From positions 1 through 39,029 of the forward strand of contig JACPOD010000027.1 in NCBI GenBank assembly GCA_016185185.1: a stretch of 39,029 bases of DNA, given 5' to 3'. Origin of the DNA: Sphingobacteriales bacterium. GTDB taxonomy: Bacteria; Bacteroidota; Bacteroidia; Chitinophagales; Chitinophagaceae. Shown here piece after piece: positions 16,544-25,008 of the stretch. Both the position numbers and the translations under genes were made by a program. Under the pieces are notes generated by a model that saw only the letters and a program-made list of their open reading frames with translations, made no database searches and had not been told where the DNA came from. Every line of letters starts with the position of its first letter. Within the stretch, counting starts at the first letter, position 1.

Positions 16544-17726
16544 ATGTTTCGCCTGTTAAACCAGCCTGATTTGCTTTCAGCAGTAAGTCATCTTCCGGTA
16601 AAGCCCTTGGTATTTGTGCTTTGGTAAAATAATAGCTGGCATCTTTTGGCAATAGTTCCAGTACAGCATTAATGTCTTTATCTTTTACCATCCCCAGTAC
16701 AATATGCACATGTGGCGCATCAATATTTTCTAACTGTTTTACTATTTGATTAACGCCATCCACATTATGCCCCACATCCAAAACAACCGTAGGATGCACA
16801 TGAATAATTTCCCAGCGGCCATGCAAGCCGTTTATCTTTTTTGTTTGGGATAACGCCTTTTTTAAAACTATTTCATCTATGTTCCATCCCCTCAATCTTA
16901 ATTGCGAAACAGCTTCCAGTACAGTCAGTAAGTTTTTTGTTTGATATTCACCCGCTAAGTCTAATTGATAATGCTGATGATCTTCTTTTCCTTTAGTGGC
17001 AACTTCCACATTCAAAAAATGACCTTCGTGTTTCCAATCGGTCGCCACTCTTTTCTGATCAGCAAAACTGATAGGGGCATTACATTCTGCTGACTTTGTA
17101 ATAAAAACTTCCTTTGATTCTTTAGATGTTTCGCCAATAATAACAGGAATACCCGGTTTAATTATTCCTGCTTTTTCATCAGCGATCTTTTCCAGTGTAT
17201 CACCCAGCATATTCATATGGTCCCAGCCTATGTTGGTTATAACAGAAAGTTCGGGAGTGATGATATTAGTACTGTCTAATCTTCCGCCTAATCCTACTTC
17301 AACTACAGCAACATCTACTTTCTGTTGTGCAAAATATTCAAAAGCCATTGCCACCGTAATTTCAAAGAAAGAAGGCTCGATACTTTCAATCAATGGTTTT
17401 ATTCTTTCGGTGAAATCAATCACAAAAGATTCGCTCACCATTTCACCATCAACTTTTATTCTTTCCCTGAAATCTTTTAAATGTGGTGAGGTGTATAACC
17501 CAGTTTTATAACCGGCCGATTGGAGTATAGCCGCCAGCATATGACTGGTAGAGCCTTTGCCATTTGTACCTGCTATATGTATGGATTTGAATTTGATATG
17601 TGGATTACCCAAAGCTTCGCAAAGCTGAATGGTATTGGTTAGATCTTTTTTATAAGCTGCAGCCCCAATACGGCTGAACATGGGGAGGTGATGAAAAAGA
17701 TAATCTATTGTTTGCTGGTAAGTCAT
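16491..17726 (-). CDS. folC: bifunctional folylpolyglutamate synthase / dihydrofolate synthase
   Basis: FolC adds glutamate to dihydropteroate and to folates in the cytosol. Visible are the start TYQQTIDYLFHHLPMFSRIG, the P-loop HIAGTNGKGSTSHMLA (GTNGKGS), YTSPHLKDFRERI, the metal/ATP segment VAVVEVGLGGRLDSTN, NIGWDHMNMLGDTLE, and the C-domain HGRWEIIHVHPTVVLDVGHN. From ATG 17726 the length is 411 residues, normal for the family; an upstream start at 17771 would add 15 residues that lie before the promoter box and is rejected. It converges with the NUDIX gene and overlaps it by 53 bases. Confidence 0.94.
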   Translation of the reverse strand: MTYQQTIDYLFHHLPMFSRIGAAAYKKDLTNTIQLCEALGNPHIKFKSIHIAGTNGKGSTSHMLAAILQSAGYKTGLYTSPHLKDFRERIKVDGEMVSESFVIDFTERIKPLIESIEPSFFEITVAMAFEYFAQQKVDVAVVEVGLGGRLDSTNIITPELSVITNIGWDHMNMLGDTLEKIADEKAGIIKPGIPVIIGETSKESKEVFITKSAECNAPISFADQKRVATDWKHEGHFLNVEVATKGKEDHQHYQLDLAGEYQTKNLLTVLEAVSQLRLRGWNIDEIVLKKALSQTKKINGLHGRWEIIHVHPTVVLDVGHNVDGVNQIVKQLENIDAPHVHIVLGMVKDKDINAVLELLPKDASYYFTKAQIPRALPEDDLLLKANQAGLTGETFTEVNIALKAAIVSLHQ

Positions 17727-17733
17727 TGCATCG

Positions 17734-17741
17734 CAAAGATG
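17734..17741 (-). promoter_or_regulatory. -7-like promoter box of folC
   Basis: On the minus strand this is CATCTTTG, one base off TAnnTTTG, ending only 8 bases before the folC ATG. Transcription would begin within a few bases of the start codon, suggesting a very short leader or leaderless mRNA. Confidence 0.4.
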
Positions 17742-17772
17742 GGGAAAAATGATTATCAATATTGCTGGCAAG

Positions 17773-18177
17773 CTAACCAGCTATTTGAATGCGTGGATTT
17801 ACTTTCAACAACTCATTTAAAAATTCTTCCTTCGAAACAGGAGAAATTAAAATAAAACCATGGTCTCCATAATGAATTTCTAAGCGTCTAATTGATAAGG
17901 CAGGGGATGCAATAGGGTTATAGGTAGGAGTAACCTTGGTGATCGTTTGAATGTCTATTTTTTTATTAATAATGAATGCTGACTTGATAATAAGTAAGTT
18001 TTTGTCAACGGTATAATGAGTTGATTTAATTATTAACGTTATAAATGATAAAACGATAAAAATGATTAGTACAGCTGACCAGGCTTTTTGAATGATTAAG
18101 AAAACAGCTAGTGTTACTAAAAGACCATAAATAGGAAGAAAAATTACCCAACTTATTTTAGAATAATATTTTTTCAT
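17773..18177 (-). CDS. membrane-anchored bacterial PH-domain protein
   Basis: The 134-residue protein has two adjoining membrane segments (about 9-28 and 33-50) followed by a soluble domain. That domain carries THYTVDKNLLIIKSAFIINKKIDI, ITKVTPTYNPIASPALSIRRLEIHYG and FILISPVSKEEFLNEL. The spALSxxRLxI and isPxxkxxFl patterns are those of the YyaB-like bacterial PH family (bPH_4). The role is unknown; such proteins are thought to be envelope-stress or scaffold components. A terminator for the upstream TonB-family gene lies between that gene and this one, so it is likely transcribed separately. Confidence 0.75.
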   Translation of the reverse strand: MKKYYSKISWVIFLPIYGLLVTLAVFLIIQKAWSAVLIIFIVLSFITLIIKSTHYTVDKNLLIIKSAFIINKKIDIQTITKVTPTYNPIASPALSIRRLEIHYGDHGFILISPVSKEEFLNELLKVNPRIQIAG

Positions 18178-18204
18178 GGGAGCTCTTGTAGTTGTTAAGG
18201 TAAC

Positions 18205-18235
18205 AAAAAAGCCCTACATTTTGTAAGGCTTTTAA
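18205..18235 (-). terminator. terminator after the TonB-family gene
   Basis: On the minus strand the stem AAAAGCCTTACA / TGTAGGGCTTTT, with one mismatch, ends in a T run. It lies 20 bases after the stop at 18255 and fits an intrinsic terminator. Confidence 0.65.
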
Positions 18236-18254
18236 TAATATATATAAATAAGTT

Positions 18255-18888
18255 TTATCCTCTCAATTTAAAGTTGAATGTAATCGTTCCGGTAGCTTCT
18301 TCACCAGCAGCAAACTTTATCTGGAATGCTTTTCTCCTCGCAATCTCAATCATAGACGCATTGGAAGTAGTAGAACCTCTGGCAACATAGATAGCACTGG
18401 TAACCCTTCCATCAGCACTTACACTAACGTTCATCACCACTTTGGCATTCTCGTTAAAATCATCTTCAAAGGAGGGATTGGTATGTCCACGGCCTTTTAA
18501 GTTGCCACCTACACTTATTCCACTTTTACCAGTTCCGCCATTACCGGTATAACTGTCGCTGTTAGGATTGCCATTGGGCTTACCCTGGTCGCCTTTACCA
18601 CCGGCTATACCCTGGAGTTTCAGGTTGTGCTGTTGGGGGAGGAGAACTTACCTGTTCTTCCACTGCAGGAGCTGGCTCACCTTTTACTAATGGTTGCTCA
18701 TCACCAAAGCCCTGGTCGCTGTTACCAAGGTTTACTTCTACACCTTCACCAGGCGGAGGATAAACTGGCGGAATGGGCTCTTTAAAAGCGATCAAAAAAA
18801 ACATCAGCAACAACAATCCATGAAGTACCAGGGTTGTTACCAGTGCTTTTGTGTTTTTGTTTGCTTCGGATGCTGGGTTATTGCTCAT
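18255..18888 (-). pseudogene. TonB-family energy transducer, broken by internal deletion and frameshift
   Basis: The 5' part (18888 to 18595) encodes a short cytosolic start, one membrane helix (ALVTTLVLHGLLLLMFFLIAF) and the beginning of a Pro-rich periplasmic stretch (PPVYPPPGEGVEVNLGNSDQG... SSPPPTAQPETP), then runs into GYSRW and a stop. The 3' part, in the next frame and open through the same point, encodes AGGKGDQGKPNGNPN, NPSFEDDFNENAKVVMNVSV and a C-terminal TonB-like domain ending TGTITFNFKLRG. Together they form one gene: TonB family proteins of this phylum have exactly this order. The Pro/Lys-rich linker expected after QPETP is missing, and the frames change near 18602-18620. The intact protein would couple inner membrane proton motive force to outer membrane transport. 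A deletion in the repetitive linker, real or from assembly, is the simplest reading. Confidence 0.85.
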
Positions 18889-18898
18889 ATTAACTGAA

Positions 18899-18906
18899 CA
18901 AATTTA
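18899..18906 (-). promoter_or_regulatory. -7 promoter box of the TonB-family gene
   Basis: On the minus strand this is TAAATTTG, an exact fit to TAnnTTTG, ending 10 bases before the ATG at 18888. The leader would be only a few bases long. Confidence 0.45.
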
Positions 18907-19077
18907 GTTGTTCTTACCTAAACGATGTAAAACTGTGCCGGATTGCATGCGGTTTATATTATTTTAACATTTTATGATTCCTTTTAAAAGCCAGGTCTTA
19001 TCAAATCAAATCATTCCTCCTGTGGTTATTTGGGATAGTTATTCAATAAATCTGCAAAAATAGATTTTATACTTTTT

Positions 19078-19085
19078 TAGTTTTG
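19078..19085 (+). promoter_or_regulatory. -7 promoter box of the DUF2846 gene
   Basis: TAGTTTTG fits TAnnTTTG and lies 28 bases before the ATG at 19114. No clear TTTG -33 element is seen. Confidence 0.45.
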
Positions 19086-19113
19086 CTTTAAATTATGGTC
19101 AAAACTATTAATT

Positions 19114-19554
19114 ATGAGAAAGCTTATCTTATTATTTTGTATTCTTTCGAGCAGTATTACCATTCTCCATGCACAAGACAATATTTCTCCCGACAGTGCA
19201 CTCATCTATATTTACAGGGGAGGGCAAATGAACGGAGCTTTAAGTAATTGGGCCATATTTTTGGATGGACAAAAAGTATGTAAGATCAGTAACAACCGTT
19301 ACATGGTATTAACGGTAAAGCCCGGTAAACATACAGTTTCTGCACATATTGGAGGGGCCGATCTTTTTAAAAAAGAAACCAATATTGAATTAGAAACAGA
19401 AGGCGGAAAAGCCTTTTATGTTTCCTGTAGTATAAAGCAAAGTTTTACAAGAGCCAGGCTGGAAATGGAGGAGGTTACTAAATCCACTGCCAACAAACAT
19501 CTTGAAAAAATGCAATTAGATAAATGCCAGGAAAAAATTGATGAAAAAGAATAA
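19114..19554 (+). CDS. secreted DUF2846-type protein
   Basis: This 146-residue protein starts with a signal peptide (residues 1-20, ending TILHAQ). The mature part has the pattern of DUF2846: ALIYIYRGGQMNGALSNWAIFLDGQKVCKISNNRYMVLTVKPGKHTV, that is, a YxYR strand, a name-like 'DG-x-x-x-x-x-l-x-n-x-x-y' core and a PGkHtv turn. The tail is a charged helix with many Lys and Glu. The family has no firm function but is often found in envelope proteins. It is monocistronic, with its own promoter box and a terminator that it shares with the convergent radical SAM gene. Confidence 0.82.
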   Translation: MRKLILLFCILSSSITILHAQDNISPDSALIYIYRGGQMNGALSNWAIFLDGQKVCKISNNRYMVLTVKPGKHTVSAHIGGADLFKKETNIELETEGGKAFYVSCSIKQSFTRARLEMEEVTKSTANKHLEKMQLDKCQEKIDEKE

Positions 19555-19570
19555 TCGTAAATTTTTATGA

Positions 19571-19616
19571 TTAAATCACTGCCTGAATATTACAATAGTT
19601 CAGGCAGTTGATTTAA
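19571..19616. terminator. bidirectional terminator between convergent genes
   Basis: A ten-base-pair stem (ACTGCCTGAA / TTCAGGCAGT) is extended by an AAATC / GATTT outer part with one bulged T. It lies 16 bases after the DUF2846 stop and just touches the radical SAM stop codon, with A/T tracts on both sides. Confidence 0.75.
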
Positions 19617-20905
19617 TGGGCAAAGTCCATTTCATAATTTCCTTTAATGCGTTCAATTGGCGGATTAAAATAACCATATTTTAAATTGGGAAATTCTTCT
19701 TTTATTAAATCCTGTAATTGTTTTACTCCCATAAATTCGCCAGTTTCTGTAACGCCAATCTTTCCTAAATACCAATCAGGATCAATATTAAAATTGCGCC
19801 ACTGGATCATCTTCAACCCGGTTTCTTTAATCAACTTTCTTAATGCTTCATATTCTGCTTCCGTATCCGTCATACCGGGGAAAACAAAATAGTTGATACT
19901 CGTCCAGCCACCATAACTGTTCATCATTTTTAAACTTTCAATGATGTCTTCAAATTCATAATTGTTAGGACGATAGTATGGCGTATAAATACTTTTTTGT
20001 GCAGAGTTGGTACTTACACGTATAGAATTCAATCCCACCTCACACAATGCTTTTACTGCTTTAGGCATCGAGCCATTGGTATTAATATTGATAGAACCTT
20101 TTGGTGTATGTTTTCTTATTTCAATAATTGCTTCTCGAATGGTTTCCCACATCAGCAATGGTTCACCTTCGCAACCCTGTCCAAAACTTACAATGGGATA
20201 GGGGGCCGTTTCCAAATGTGGTACTGTGAACTCTACAATTTCTTCTGCAGTTGGTTTAAAAGTCAACCGATCTTGTGTAGATACAATACTTTCTTCCTGT
20301 GGTTGAAAAGAAATACATCCAATACAATTGGCATTACAGGCAGGGGAGGAAGGCACAGGGCATTCCCATCTGCCCAATGCAAAATTTCTTGCTGCGGGAC
20401 AAGTATAGGTCTGGCAGCAATTCTCCATCAAATGTTTTACCAAACGGTTATGCGGATACGCTTTTAATAAATTATTGGTGCCAATATCAATCAACCCCTG
20501 GTCATAACCGGCACATTCTTGTCTTATATCTTTTTCAATGCGAACAGCAGTAACATAAAATTTATCATCTAACCAGGCTGCGGCTGTATAACAAAACAAG
20601 GGAAGTGTAGGGGCGTCAGCAGCTGTTTCATAAGCAGCGAGATAGAGACCTGTATGTGCTGGTGGAATGAATGCAGCTACAGCCCATCCTTTTTGGCACA
20701 AACGCATATCGCCTGTTTCTACATCAATACCAATTCCTTTACGACCGGGCAGTTCGTACAGGTTACCTCCTTCCGGTAATTCTATCCAGTCAGTTGGCTC
20801 AACGGGAAAAGCATCCCAGCCGGCACGACCTACTGCATAAAGTGAAGTATCTTCAAAAATATTTCCTTTACCGTCGCTGTAGAGTAAATAAGGGCTTTGA
20901 TTCAT
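19613..20905 (-). CDS. radical SAM protein
   Basis: The 430-residue protein has the radical SAM cluster motif CNANCIGC (C190, C194, C197), the SAM-binding GQGCEGEPLL loop (the GE motif), and later strands with SININTNGSMPKAV, GLNSIRVSTNSA and FVFPGMTD, the usual barrel order. A long N-terminal region before the motif has further Cys (CCQTYTCPAARNFALGRWEC), possibly an accessory metal site. The motif begins at residue 190, later than in simple radical SAM enzymes, so the N-terminal domain probably binds a partner or substrate. The substrate is unknown. Its leader consists of a heptamer hairpin that separates it from the upstream membrane protein gene on the same strand. Confidence 0.9.
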   Translation of the reverse strand: MNQSPYLLYSDGKGNIFEDTSLYAVGRAGWDAFPVEPTDWIELPEGGNLYELPGRKGIGIDVETGDMRLCQKGWAVAAFIPPAHTGLYLAAYETAADAPTLPLFCYTAAAWLDDKFYVTAVRIEKDIRQECAGYDQGLIDIGTNNLLKAYPHNRLVKHLMENCCQTYTCPAARNFALGRWECPVPSSPACNANCIGCISFQPQEESIVSTQDRLTFKPTAEEIVEFTVPHLETAPYPIVSFGQGCEGEPLLMWETIREAIIEIRKHTPKGSININTNGSMPKAVKALCEVGLNSIRVSTNSAQKSIYTPYYRPNNYEFEDIIESLKMMNSYGGWTSINYFVFPGMTDTEAEYEALRKLIKETGLKMIQWRNFNIDPDWYLGKIGVTETGEFMGVKQLQDLIKEEFPNLKYGYFNPPIERIKGNYEMDFAH

Positions 20906-20912
20906 AATTTGA

Positions 20913-20975
20913 GTTGACAGTTAACAGATGACAGATGACAGGCGTTTCTGTTAACGGCCAACTGTCATCTGTCAA
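20913..20975 (-). repeat. heptamer hairpin: four units, 7-base spacer, four units
   Basis: Plus-strand units in the left arm (20913-20940) are GTTGACA, GTTAACA, GATGACA, GATGACA. The right arm (20948-20975) has CTGTTAA, CGGCCAA, CTGTCAT, CTGTCAA. The spacer is GGCGTTT. The last right unit contains the TGA stop of the upstream membrane protein gene (20972-20974), and the left arm begins seven bases before the radical SAM start. The same unit family occurs in the ABC-F gene at 35320-35397. Confidence 0.88.
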
Positions 20976-21571
20976 CTCTTTAAATAGTGCCTGTAAAATT
21001 CGTGAATTTGTTCCAGTTCTTCGATATGTAAATTTTTTCGCAGCCAGAAGCGGATATTTTTCTCCCCAGATACATTAATGGTAATATTATCGCATTCTGT
21101 TTTAATAGCATTAATATGATACCAGGATAAAATATGATTGCTGGGTAAATCAGGTATTTCCACACCAATATGATGAAAGGAGAGATGCTCCTGTTTCAGG
21201 CTTCTCTTTTCACAATAAAATAAATAAGCATACCCTGTAGTTATCCCAACCATCACTACAGACATGATATAGTGATATTGTAAAATATACATCCAGGTAA
21301 AACTAAAAAACAAAAGGGTTTCAATAAACCGAAAAGCAAGGTTATAGCGGGGTGTATCGGTTAAAAAACCTTTTCCAAAAATGGCCAGCAAAAATATATC
21401 TGCTCCAATAATTACCTGTCCCCAAAAATAAACGGGGCCGGTATCATGCACTTTATACTCGTGAATTGCATTGGCAAATATGATAATGGCTGCAAACAGG
21501 TGGAGAAGGAGGGTGTTCTTTTTTAAATTTTCAAATGCAGGATGGATGATGGGGAGTGATAGTGAGTTCAT
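20972..21571 (-). CDS. membrane protein of unknown function
   Basis: I do not recognise this 199-residue protein. It has four membrane segments in its first 125 residues (LLLHLFAAIIIFANAI, VYFWGQVIIGADIFLLAIFG, FIETLLFFSFTWMYILQY, MSVVMVGITTGYAYLFY) and a soluble C-terminus with alternating strands and a final helix (LEQIHEFYRHYLKS). The topology resembles the other unknown membrane protein at 23186-23758, which also has a strand-rich C-terminus, so a PH-like soluble domain is possible. The stop codon is supplied by the heptamer repeat arm, so its last residues may be recent. It is followed by the radical SAM gene on the same strand. Confidence 0.65.
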   Translation of the reverse strand: MNSLSLPIIHPAFENLKKNTLLLHLFAAIIIFANAIHEYKVHDTGPVYFWGQVIIGADIFLLAIFGKGFLTDTPRYNLAFRFIETLLFFSFTWMYILQYHYIMSVVMVGITTGYAYLFYCEKRSLKQEHLSFHHIGVEIPDLPSNHILSWYHINAIKTECDNITINVSGEKNIRFWLRKNLHIEELEQIHEFYRHYLKS

Positions 21572-21643
21572 ATAAGAGCGGTTTGGTTGCTGTTGGGATG
21601 CACGGATGGCAAGATCCCATAAAAAAATTGAAGGGGGTAATAA

Positions 21644-21718
21644 ATGTCTGATTTAGTATGTCTGATTTAATTCCATATCAGACATCTTACATCAGACATC
21701 AGACATCTTACATCATAC
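21644..21718. repeat. heptamer hairpin: four units, 5-base spacer, six units
   Basis: The left arm (21644-21671) has ATGTCTG, ATTTAGT, ATGTCTG, ATTTAAT. After TCCAT the right arm (21677-21718) has ATCAGAC, ATCTTAC, ATCAGAC, ATCAGAC, ATCTTAC, ATCATAC. The arms are inverted copies with a strict seven-base period. The element fills the gap between the end of the adenosine deaminase gene (stop at 21727) and the next gene on the minus strand. Confidence 0.85.
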
Positions 21719-21726
21719 ATTGCACC

Positions 21727-23095
21727 TCATTTTACAGGAGGGAACATAGCCTCAAATTTTTTAAACCGTTTATCCAGGTCGAGCAGGAGTTTTTGTTTTA
21801 CCGTTTCCTCTTCAATAAAACTATACCGGATACTGTTGTAAACAAAATTTTTAATATCGCTGTAGCTTATTTCTTTATAGCGTTTGGCCAGCAGAATGTA
21901 TTGCTCAGTAAGGTTAGTACGCAATACAGGGATGTTTATCTTCTTTTACATGAAGGATAAACTGGTTGCTGACTAAATTTATTTCTACAGCAATATTATT
22001 AGCAGCCATATAATGTAGCAATTTATACGGCTCTTTTTCAAAGGCCAGGTCCACACCATGGCCAATCCTTTTAGCACCTGCTTCAAACACAGCAGCATTA
22101 ATATGCCAGGCAAGTTCTTCCGGTAAAACCATTCCCATTGCTAATTCACCGGCATGCATGGTGTATTTTACATGTGGAAAGCGCTGATGCAGGTATTTAA
22201 ATAGCAACATGTGCAGGTGATAATCTTTCATCGAAGTCTCACCATGCTCAGGGGCTACAATATTTACACCAACCGCCAGTTTACTGTTTTCAGCAGACAG
22301 GAATGAAGCAGTCAAATCTCTGAAAATAGTCACCGGCTCCATAAAACGCAAAACGAAATTGAGATAACGCATGGTGAAGAGCGAATCATCAATGTGCAAA
22401 CTATCATGCAATTTCTCTACTACATTTTTATTAAAATCAAGTGCTGTCTGCTGAATTCCTTTAGCTGTATACTCCTGAAACAGTGTGTCCAATGTTTTAA
22501 ATAATTCTTTTTCGTTTTTAGATGCGGCTAAATAACGAAGCCGCTCATTATATCCGGCGTTTGAATGAATGGCAAGCGGAATATATAAAAACTGTGTTTC
22601 AAGATAGCTGATATTTTCAGTAATTGCTCTTTGTTTTAATTCAAGCATTTCCTGCGATATTCGTTCCTTTGCCACTGCCTCAAACTTTTCAAAGCTTTCA
22701 AAAAAAAGTTTATAAGACGGGTAATCAACATTGTTATAATTCTTAACCGACCATTTTTCTAAAATTTTATCCTTGTATCCCTCCAGTTGACCATCTGCAT
22801 TTATATCAGAAAATCGTTTCCAGTTATCATCATTAGCAGGTTTTGTTCTTAACACCTGCAAGGTTTGAATGTTCAAATAGAAATTGCTGTCAATAGCATA
22901 TTGCAGCATCGGCTCTGCATATATGGAACCCGAAAAATGGTGATGCAGATCCCCGCCTTTGGGCATTTGTGAAAAAAAAGCTGTAAGCTCAGCTTCGTTG
23001 TTCCGTATTTTATTGAAATAATCAGTGGCTGCATTTTGCGAAAAACAACCGATTTGAATACCCAAAAAGATAACTGTAAAAAAATACCTCTTCAT
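21727..23095 (-). pseudogene. secreted adenosine deaminase-like gene with internal deletion
   Basis: The main frame (23095 to 21914) encodes a signal peptide (MKRYFFTVIFLGIQIGCFSQ) and most of an adenosine deaminase/AMP-deaminase-type barrel: GGDLHHHFSGSIY (the HxH metal pair), the PEHGE segment, MHAGELA (third metal His) and EINLVSNQFILHVKEDKHP. It then leaves frame as CIAY-stop. The next frame continues at once with VLRTNLTEQYILLAKRY... SYSDIKNFVYNSIRYSF, the normal C-terminal end. The stretch expected between KHP and VLRTN contains the DD motif whose Asp binds the catalytic zinc; it is missing. The junction lies at 21928. A short deletion with frameshift is the simplest cause, so the product should be inactive unless this is an assembly error. 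ATG 23101 is an alternative start. Confidence 0.85.
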
Positions 23096-23185
23096 ATGCA
23101 ATACAATTGAAAATAAGCTATGTAATTACTCCAAAATAAAAGGGCTGCAATTTACTGTATTTATCCTGAGAGGGCGAATAACGGG

Positions 23186-23758
23186 TTATTTATTATTTAC
23201 GATCCGGAGCTGCTCCCTGCAAAAAGCATTAAACTCATCTTCATCGCAATCGCTGTCGTCATCAATTGTTTCCCGTTGATAAATGCGGTTGTTTTTAAAA
23301 TCGAGGGTGAGGATATTATCTTTCAAAACAATGTTGCTGAATTCGCTCCAGTTATATTTTTTATGAATCAGGCTGTTGAACATTATATACCGGGTTGAAA
23401 AACCAATTTCCAGGTTACTCTTGGCAGTATCTTCAAAATAATATAATGCAATAAGTATTATACCAAAAAGTTTTTCATAAATAGTTGTATTAATACTGAG
23501 TATAATTAGCCAACCGAAAATATATAAACCTAAAGCAGGCGTAAGAAATTTCTTTTTTCGCCATTTTGAAAGCAAGTAGCCCAGTACTAATAATATAAAC
23601 AATAAAACAGGAGAATAAGGTATGAAGCTGCCCATTACGCCAAATACAACGATCCTGTATGAAAGAAAAATAATTCCGATCAGGACTAATAAAAGATTGA
23701 TCGTATCTATTGACCGCCTGCCGGTATTCCTTAATGTTACTACGTAATCAAAAATCAT
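23186..23758 (-). CDS. membrane protein of unknown function
   Basis: I do not recognise this 190-residue protein. It has about four to five hydrophobic segments in residues 20-120 (INLLLVLIGIIFLSYRIVVF, SPVLLFILLVLGYLLS, LTPALGLYIFGWLIILSI, LFGIILIALYYF) followed by a soluble, strand-rich tail (IGFSTRYIMFNSLIHKKYNWSEFSNIVLKDNILTLDFK) and an acidic stretch DDDSDCDEDE. The tail looks like a small PH-type beta domain. A terminator for the arginase-family gene lies just upstream of its start. The gap to the adenosine deaminase gene downstream is about 90 bases. Confidence 0.6.
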   Translation of the reverse strand: MIFDYVVTLRNTGRRSIDTINLLLVLIGIIFLSYRIVVFGVMGSFIPYSPVLLFILLVLGYLLSKWRKKKFLTPALGLYIFGWLIILSINTTIYEKLFGIILIALYYFEDTAKSNLEIGFSTRYIMFNSLIHKKYNWSEFSNIVLKDNILTLDFKNNRIYQRETIDDDSDCDEDEFNAFCREQLRIVNNK

Positions 23759-23773
23759 TAGCAGAAATTAAAA

Positions 23774-23791
23774 ACCACCCATTAAGGTGGT
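23774..23791 (-). terminator. terminator after the arginase-family gene
   Basis: On the minus strand ACCACC pairs with GGTGGT across a six-base loop and is followed by five T's. It lies 8 bases beyond the stop at 23799. Confidence 0.7.
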
Positions 23792-23798
23792 CGTTATT

Positions 23799-24842
23799 TT
23801 ATTTGTTTGAACTTACTATTAAATTACAAAGTTTGAACAACTCTCTTGCCCCCACATTGGCGTCCCATTCGCCTGCCCCTACACCTACTTCACTTAAATC
23901 AAACCCAATGATCTTTCTCCCGCTTTGTATTATTTTTCGCAACAGATAATTTACTTCATCTGTTTCCATACCCCCCTGTACAGGTGTGCCTGTATAAGGA
24001 CAGCATTTTGGATCCAGTCCGTCTATATCAAAACTGATATAAACCTTTTGCGGGAGTTTTTCAATCATCTCGCCGCAAATATGTTTCCATGTTTCTCCTT
24101 CAAAGCGCCGGTCTTTTATTTCACGGTCAAAATAAGTGATCACCCTAAAATTGCTATTACAGATATAATCCCATTCTTCCTTGCAGTAGTCCCTAACACC
24201 AACCTGTACCAGTTTGCTAATGGCAGGAATCTCCTTTAATGCATTATACATTATACTGGCATGGGAATAATTAAACCCTTCATATTTATACCGCAAATCA
24301 CAATGTGCATCTATCTGCAAAATACCAAATTCACCATGCTGTTCACCCAATGCTTTCATAAAACCAAGTGGTGTACTATGGTCTCCACCCAGCAGTCCCA
24401 CTAACTTGCCATTATCCAGTAATTCTTTTGTCTGGTCATAAACATATTGATTGAGCATCTCACTGCCGGCATTGGCTTCCTTCAGTGTCTTGCACATAAA
24501 TTTGTTATCATCAACATTCTGACCTTCCGAAATGTATTTGATATAGAGTTCTGCTTCTTTACGCAGGTAATCACTTTTCATTAAGATCTTACGGTCTACA
24601 TCCCGCATAAAAAAACCTTCTTTCCATCCGTCCGGTACATCGGCATCAAACAAGTCTATTTGCAAAGAAGCTTTGTGTATGTGTTCACCTGCTCTTGCAG
24701 TACCTGCATTATAACTTACCGTAACTTCCCATGGAACGGGGAGGATGATAACCCGGGCGTCTTCTTCGGTAAAGGGTAATCCAAATATCCCATTGTTAGG
24801 ATTGCCGGCGCCATTAGGGTCAAAGGTCGATAGATCTGCCAT
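23799..24842 (-). CDS. arginase/agmatinase/formimidoylglutamase family enzyme
   Basis: This 347-residue ureohydrolase carries the binuclear manganese motifs: LLGGDHSTP (first His), LQIDAHCDLR (DAHxD) and ISFDIDGLDPKCCP (DxDxxDP). The family splits guanidino compounds: arginase forms ornithine, agmatinase forms putrescine, and formimidoylglutamase acts on histidine breakdown products. The GTPVQGGM segment is compatible with agmatinase, and the window also contains AguA and AguB, so a polyamine role is plausible, but the substrate is not proven. I choose ATG 24842 (MADLSTFDPN); an upstream ATG at 24914 would add 24 residues lying in the divergent promoter region. It is divergent from ccmE and ends with a terminator. 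Confidence 0.85.
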   Translation of the reverse strand: MADLSTFDPNGAGNPNNGIFGLPFTEEDARVIILPVPWEVTVSYNAGTARAGEHIHKASLQIDLFDADVPDGWKEGFFMRDVDRKILMKSDYLRKEAELYIKYISEGQNVDDNKFMCKTLKEANAGSEMLNQYVYDQTKELLDNGKLVGLLGGDHSTPLGFMKALGEQHGEFGILQIDAHCDLRYKYEGFNYSHASIMYNALKEIPAISKLVQVGVRDYCKEEWDYICNSNFRVITYFDREIKDRRFEGETWKHICGEMIEKLPQKVYISFDIDGLDPKCCPYTGTPVQGGMETDEVNYLLRKIIQSGRKIIGFDLSEVGVGAGEWDANVGARELFKLCNLIVSSNK

Positions 24843-24982
24843 TGAATGCTTAGTTAAAAAAGCGGTGCAAGTTAGTCCAGTTTCAGATAGCACCAAAATA
24901 TATTGCCTTAACAATTGTTAGGATTGTTGATAAAAGTAATGATAAGCTGTCAAACAATTTTCCGCAGCATGTGGTTTTCAAC

Positions 24983-24990
24983 TAATTTTG
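24983..24990 (+). promoter_or_regulatory. -7 promoter box of ccmE-ccmF
   Basis: TAATTTTG fits TAnnTTTG exactly and lies 18 bases before the preferred ccmE ATG at 25009. A TTTT/TTTC tract at about 24958-24961 may be the -33 element. This placement excludes the upstream start at 24988. Confidence 0.5.
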
Positions 24991-25008
24991 TGTTGCATTT
25001 TCAATCTC

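Noticed and set aside
20972-23758. The two unknown membrane proteins as a paralogous pair
   Set aside because: Similar topology only; I could not align their sequences convincingly by eye.
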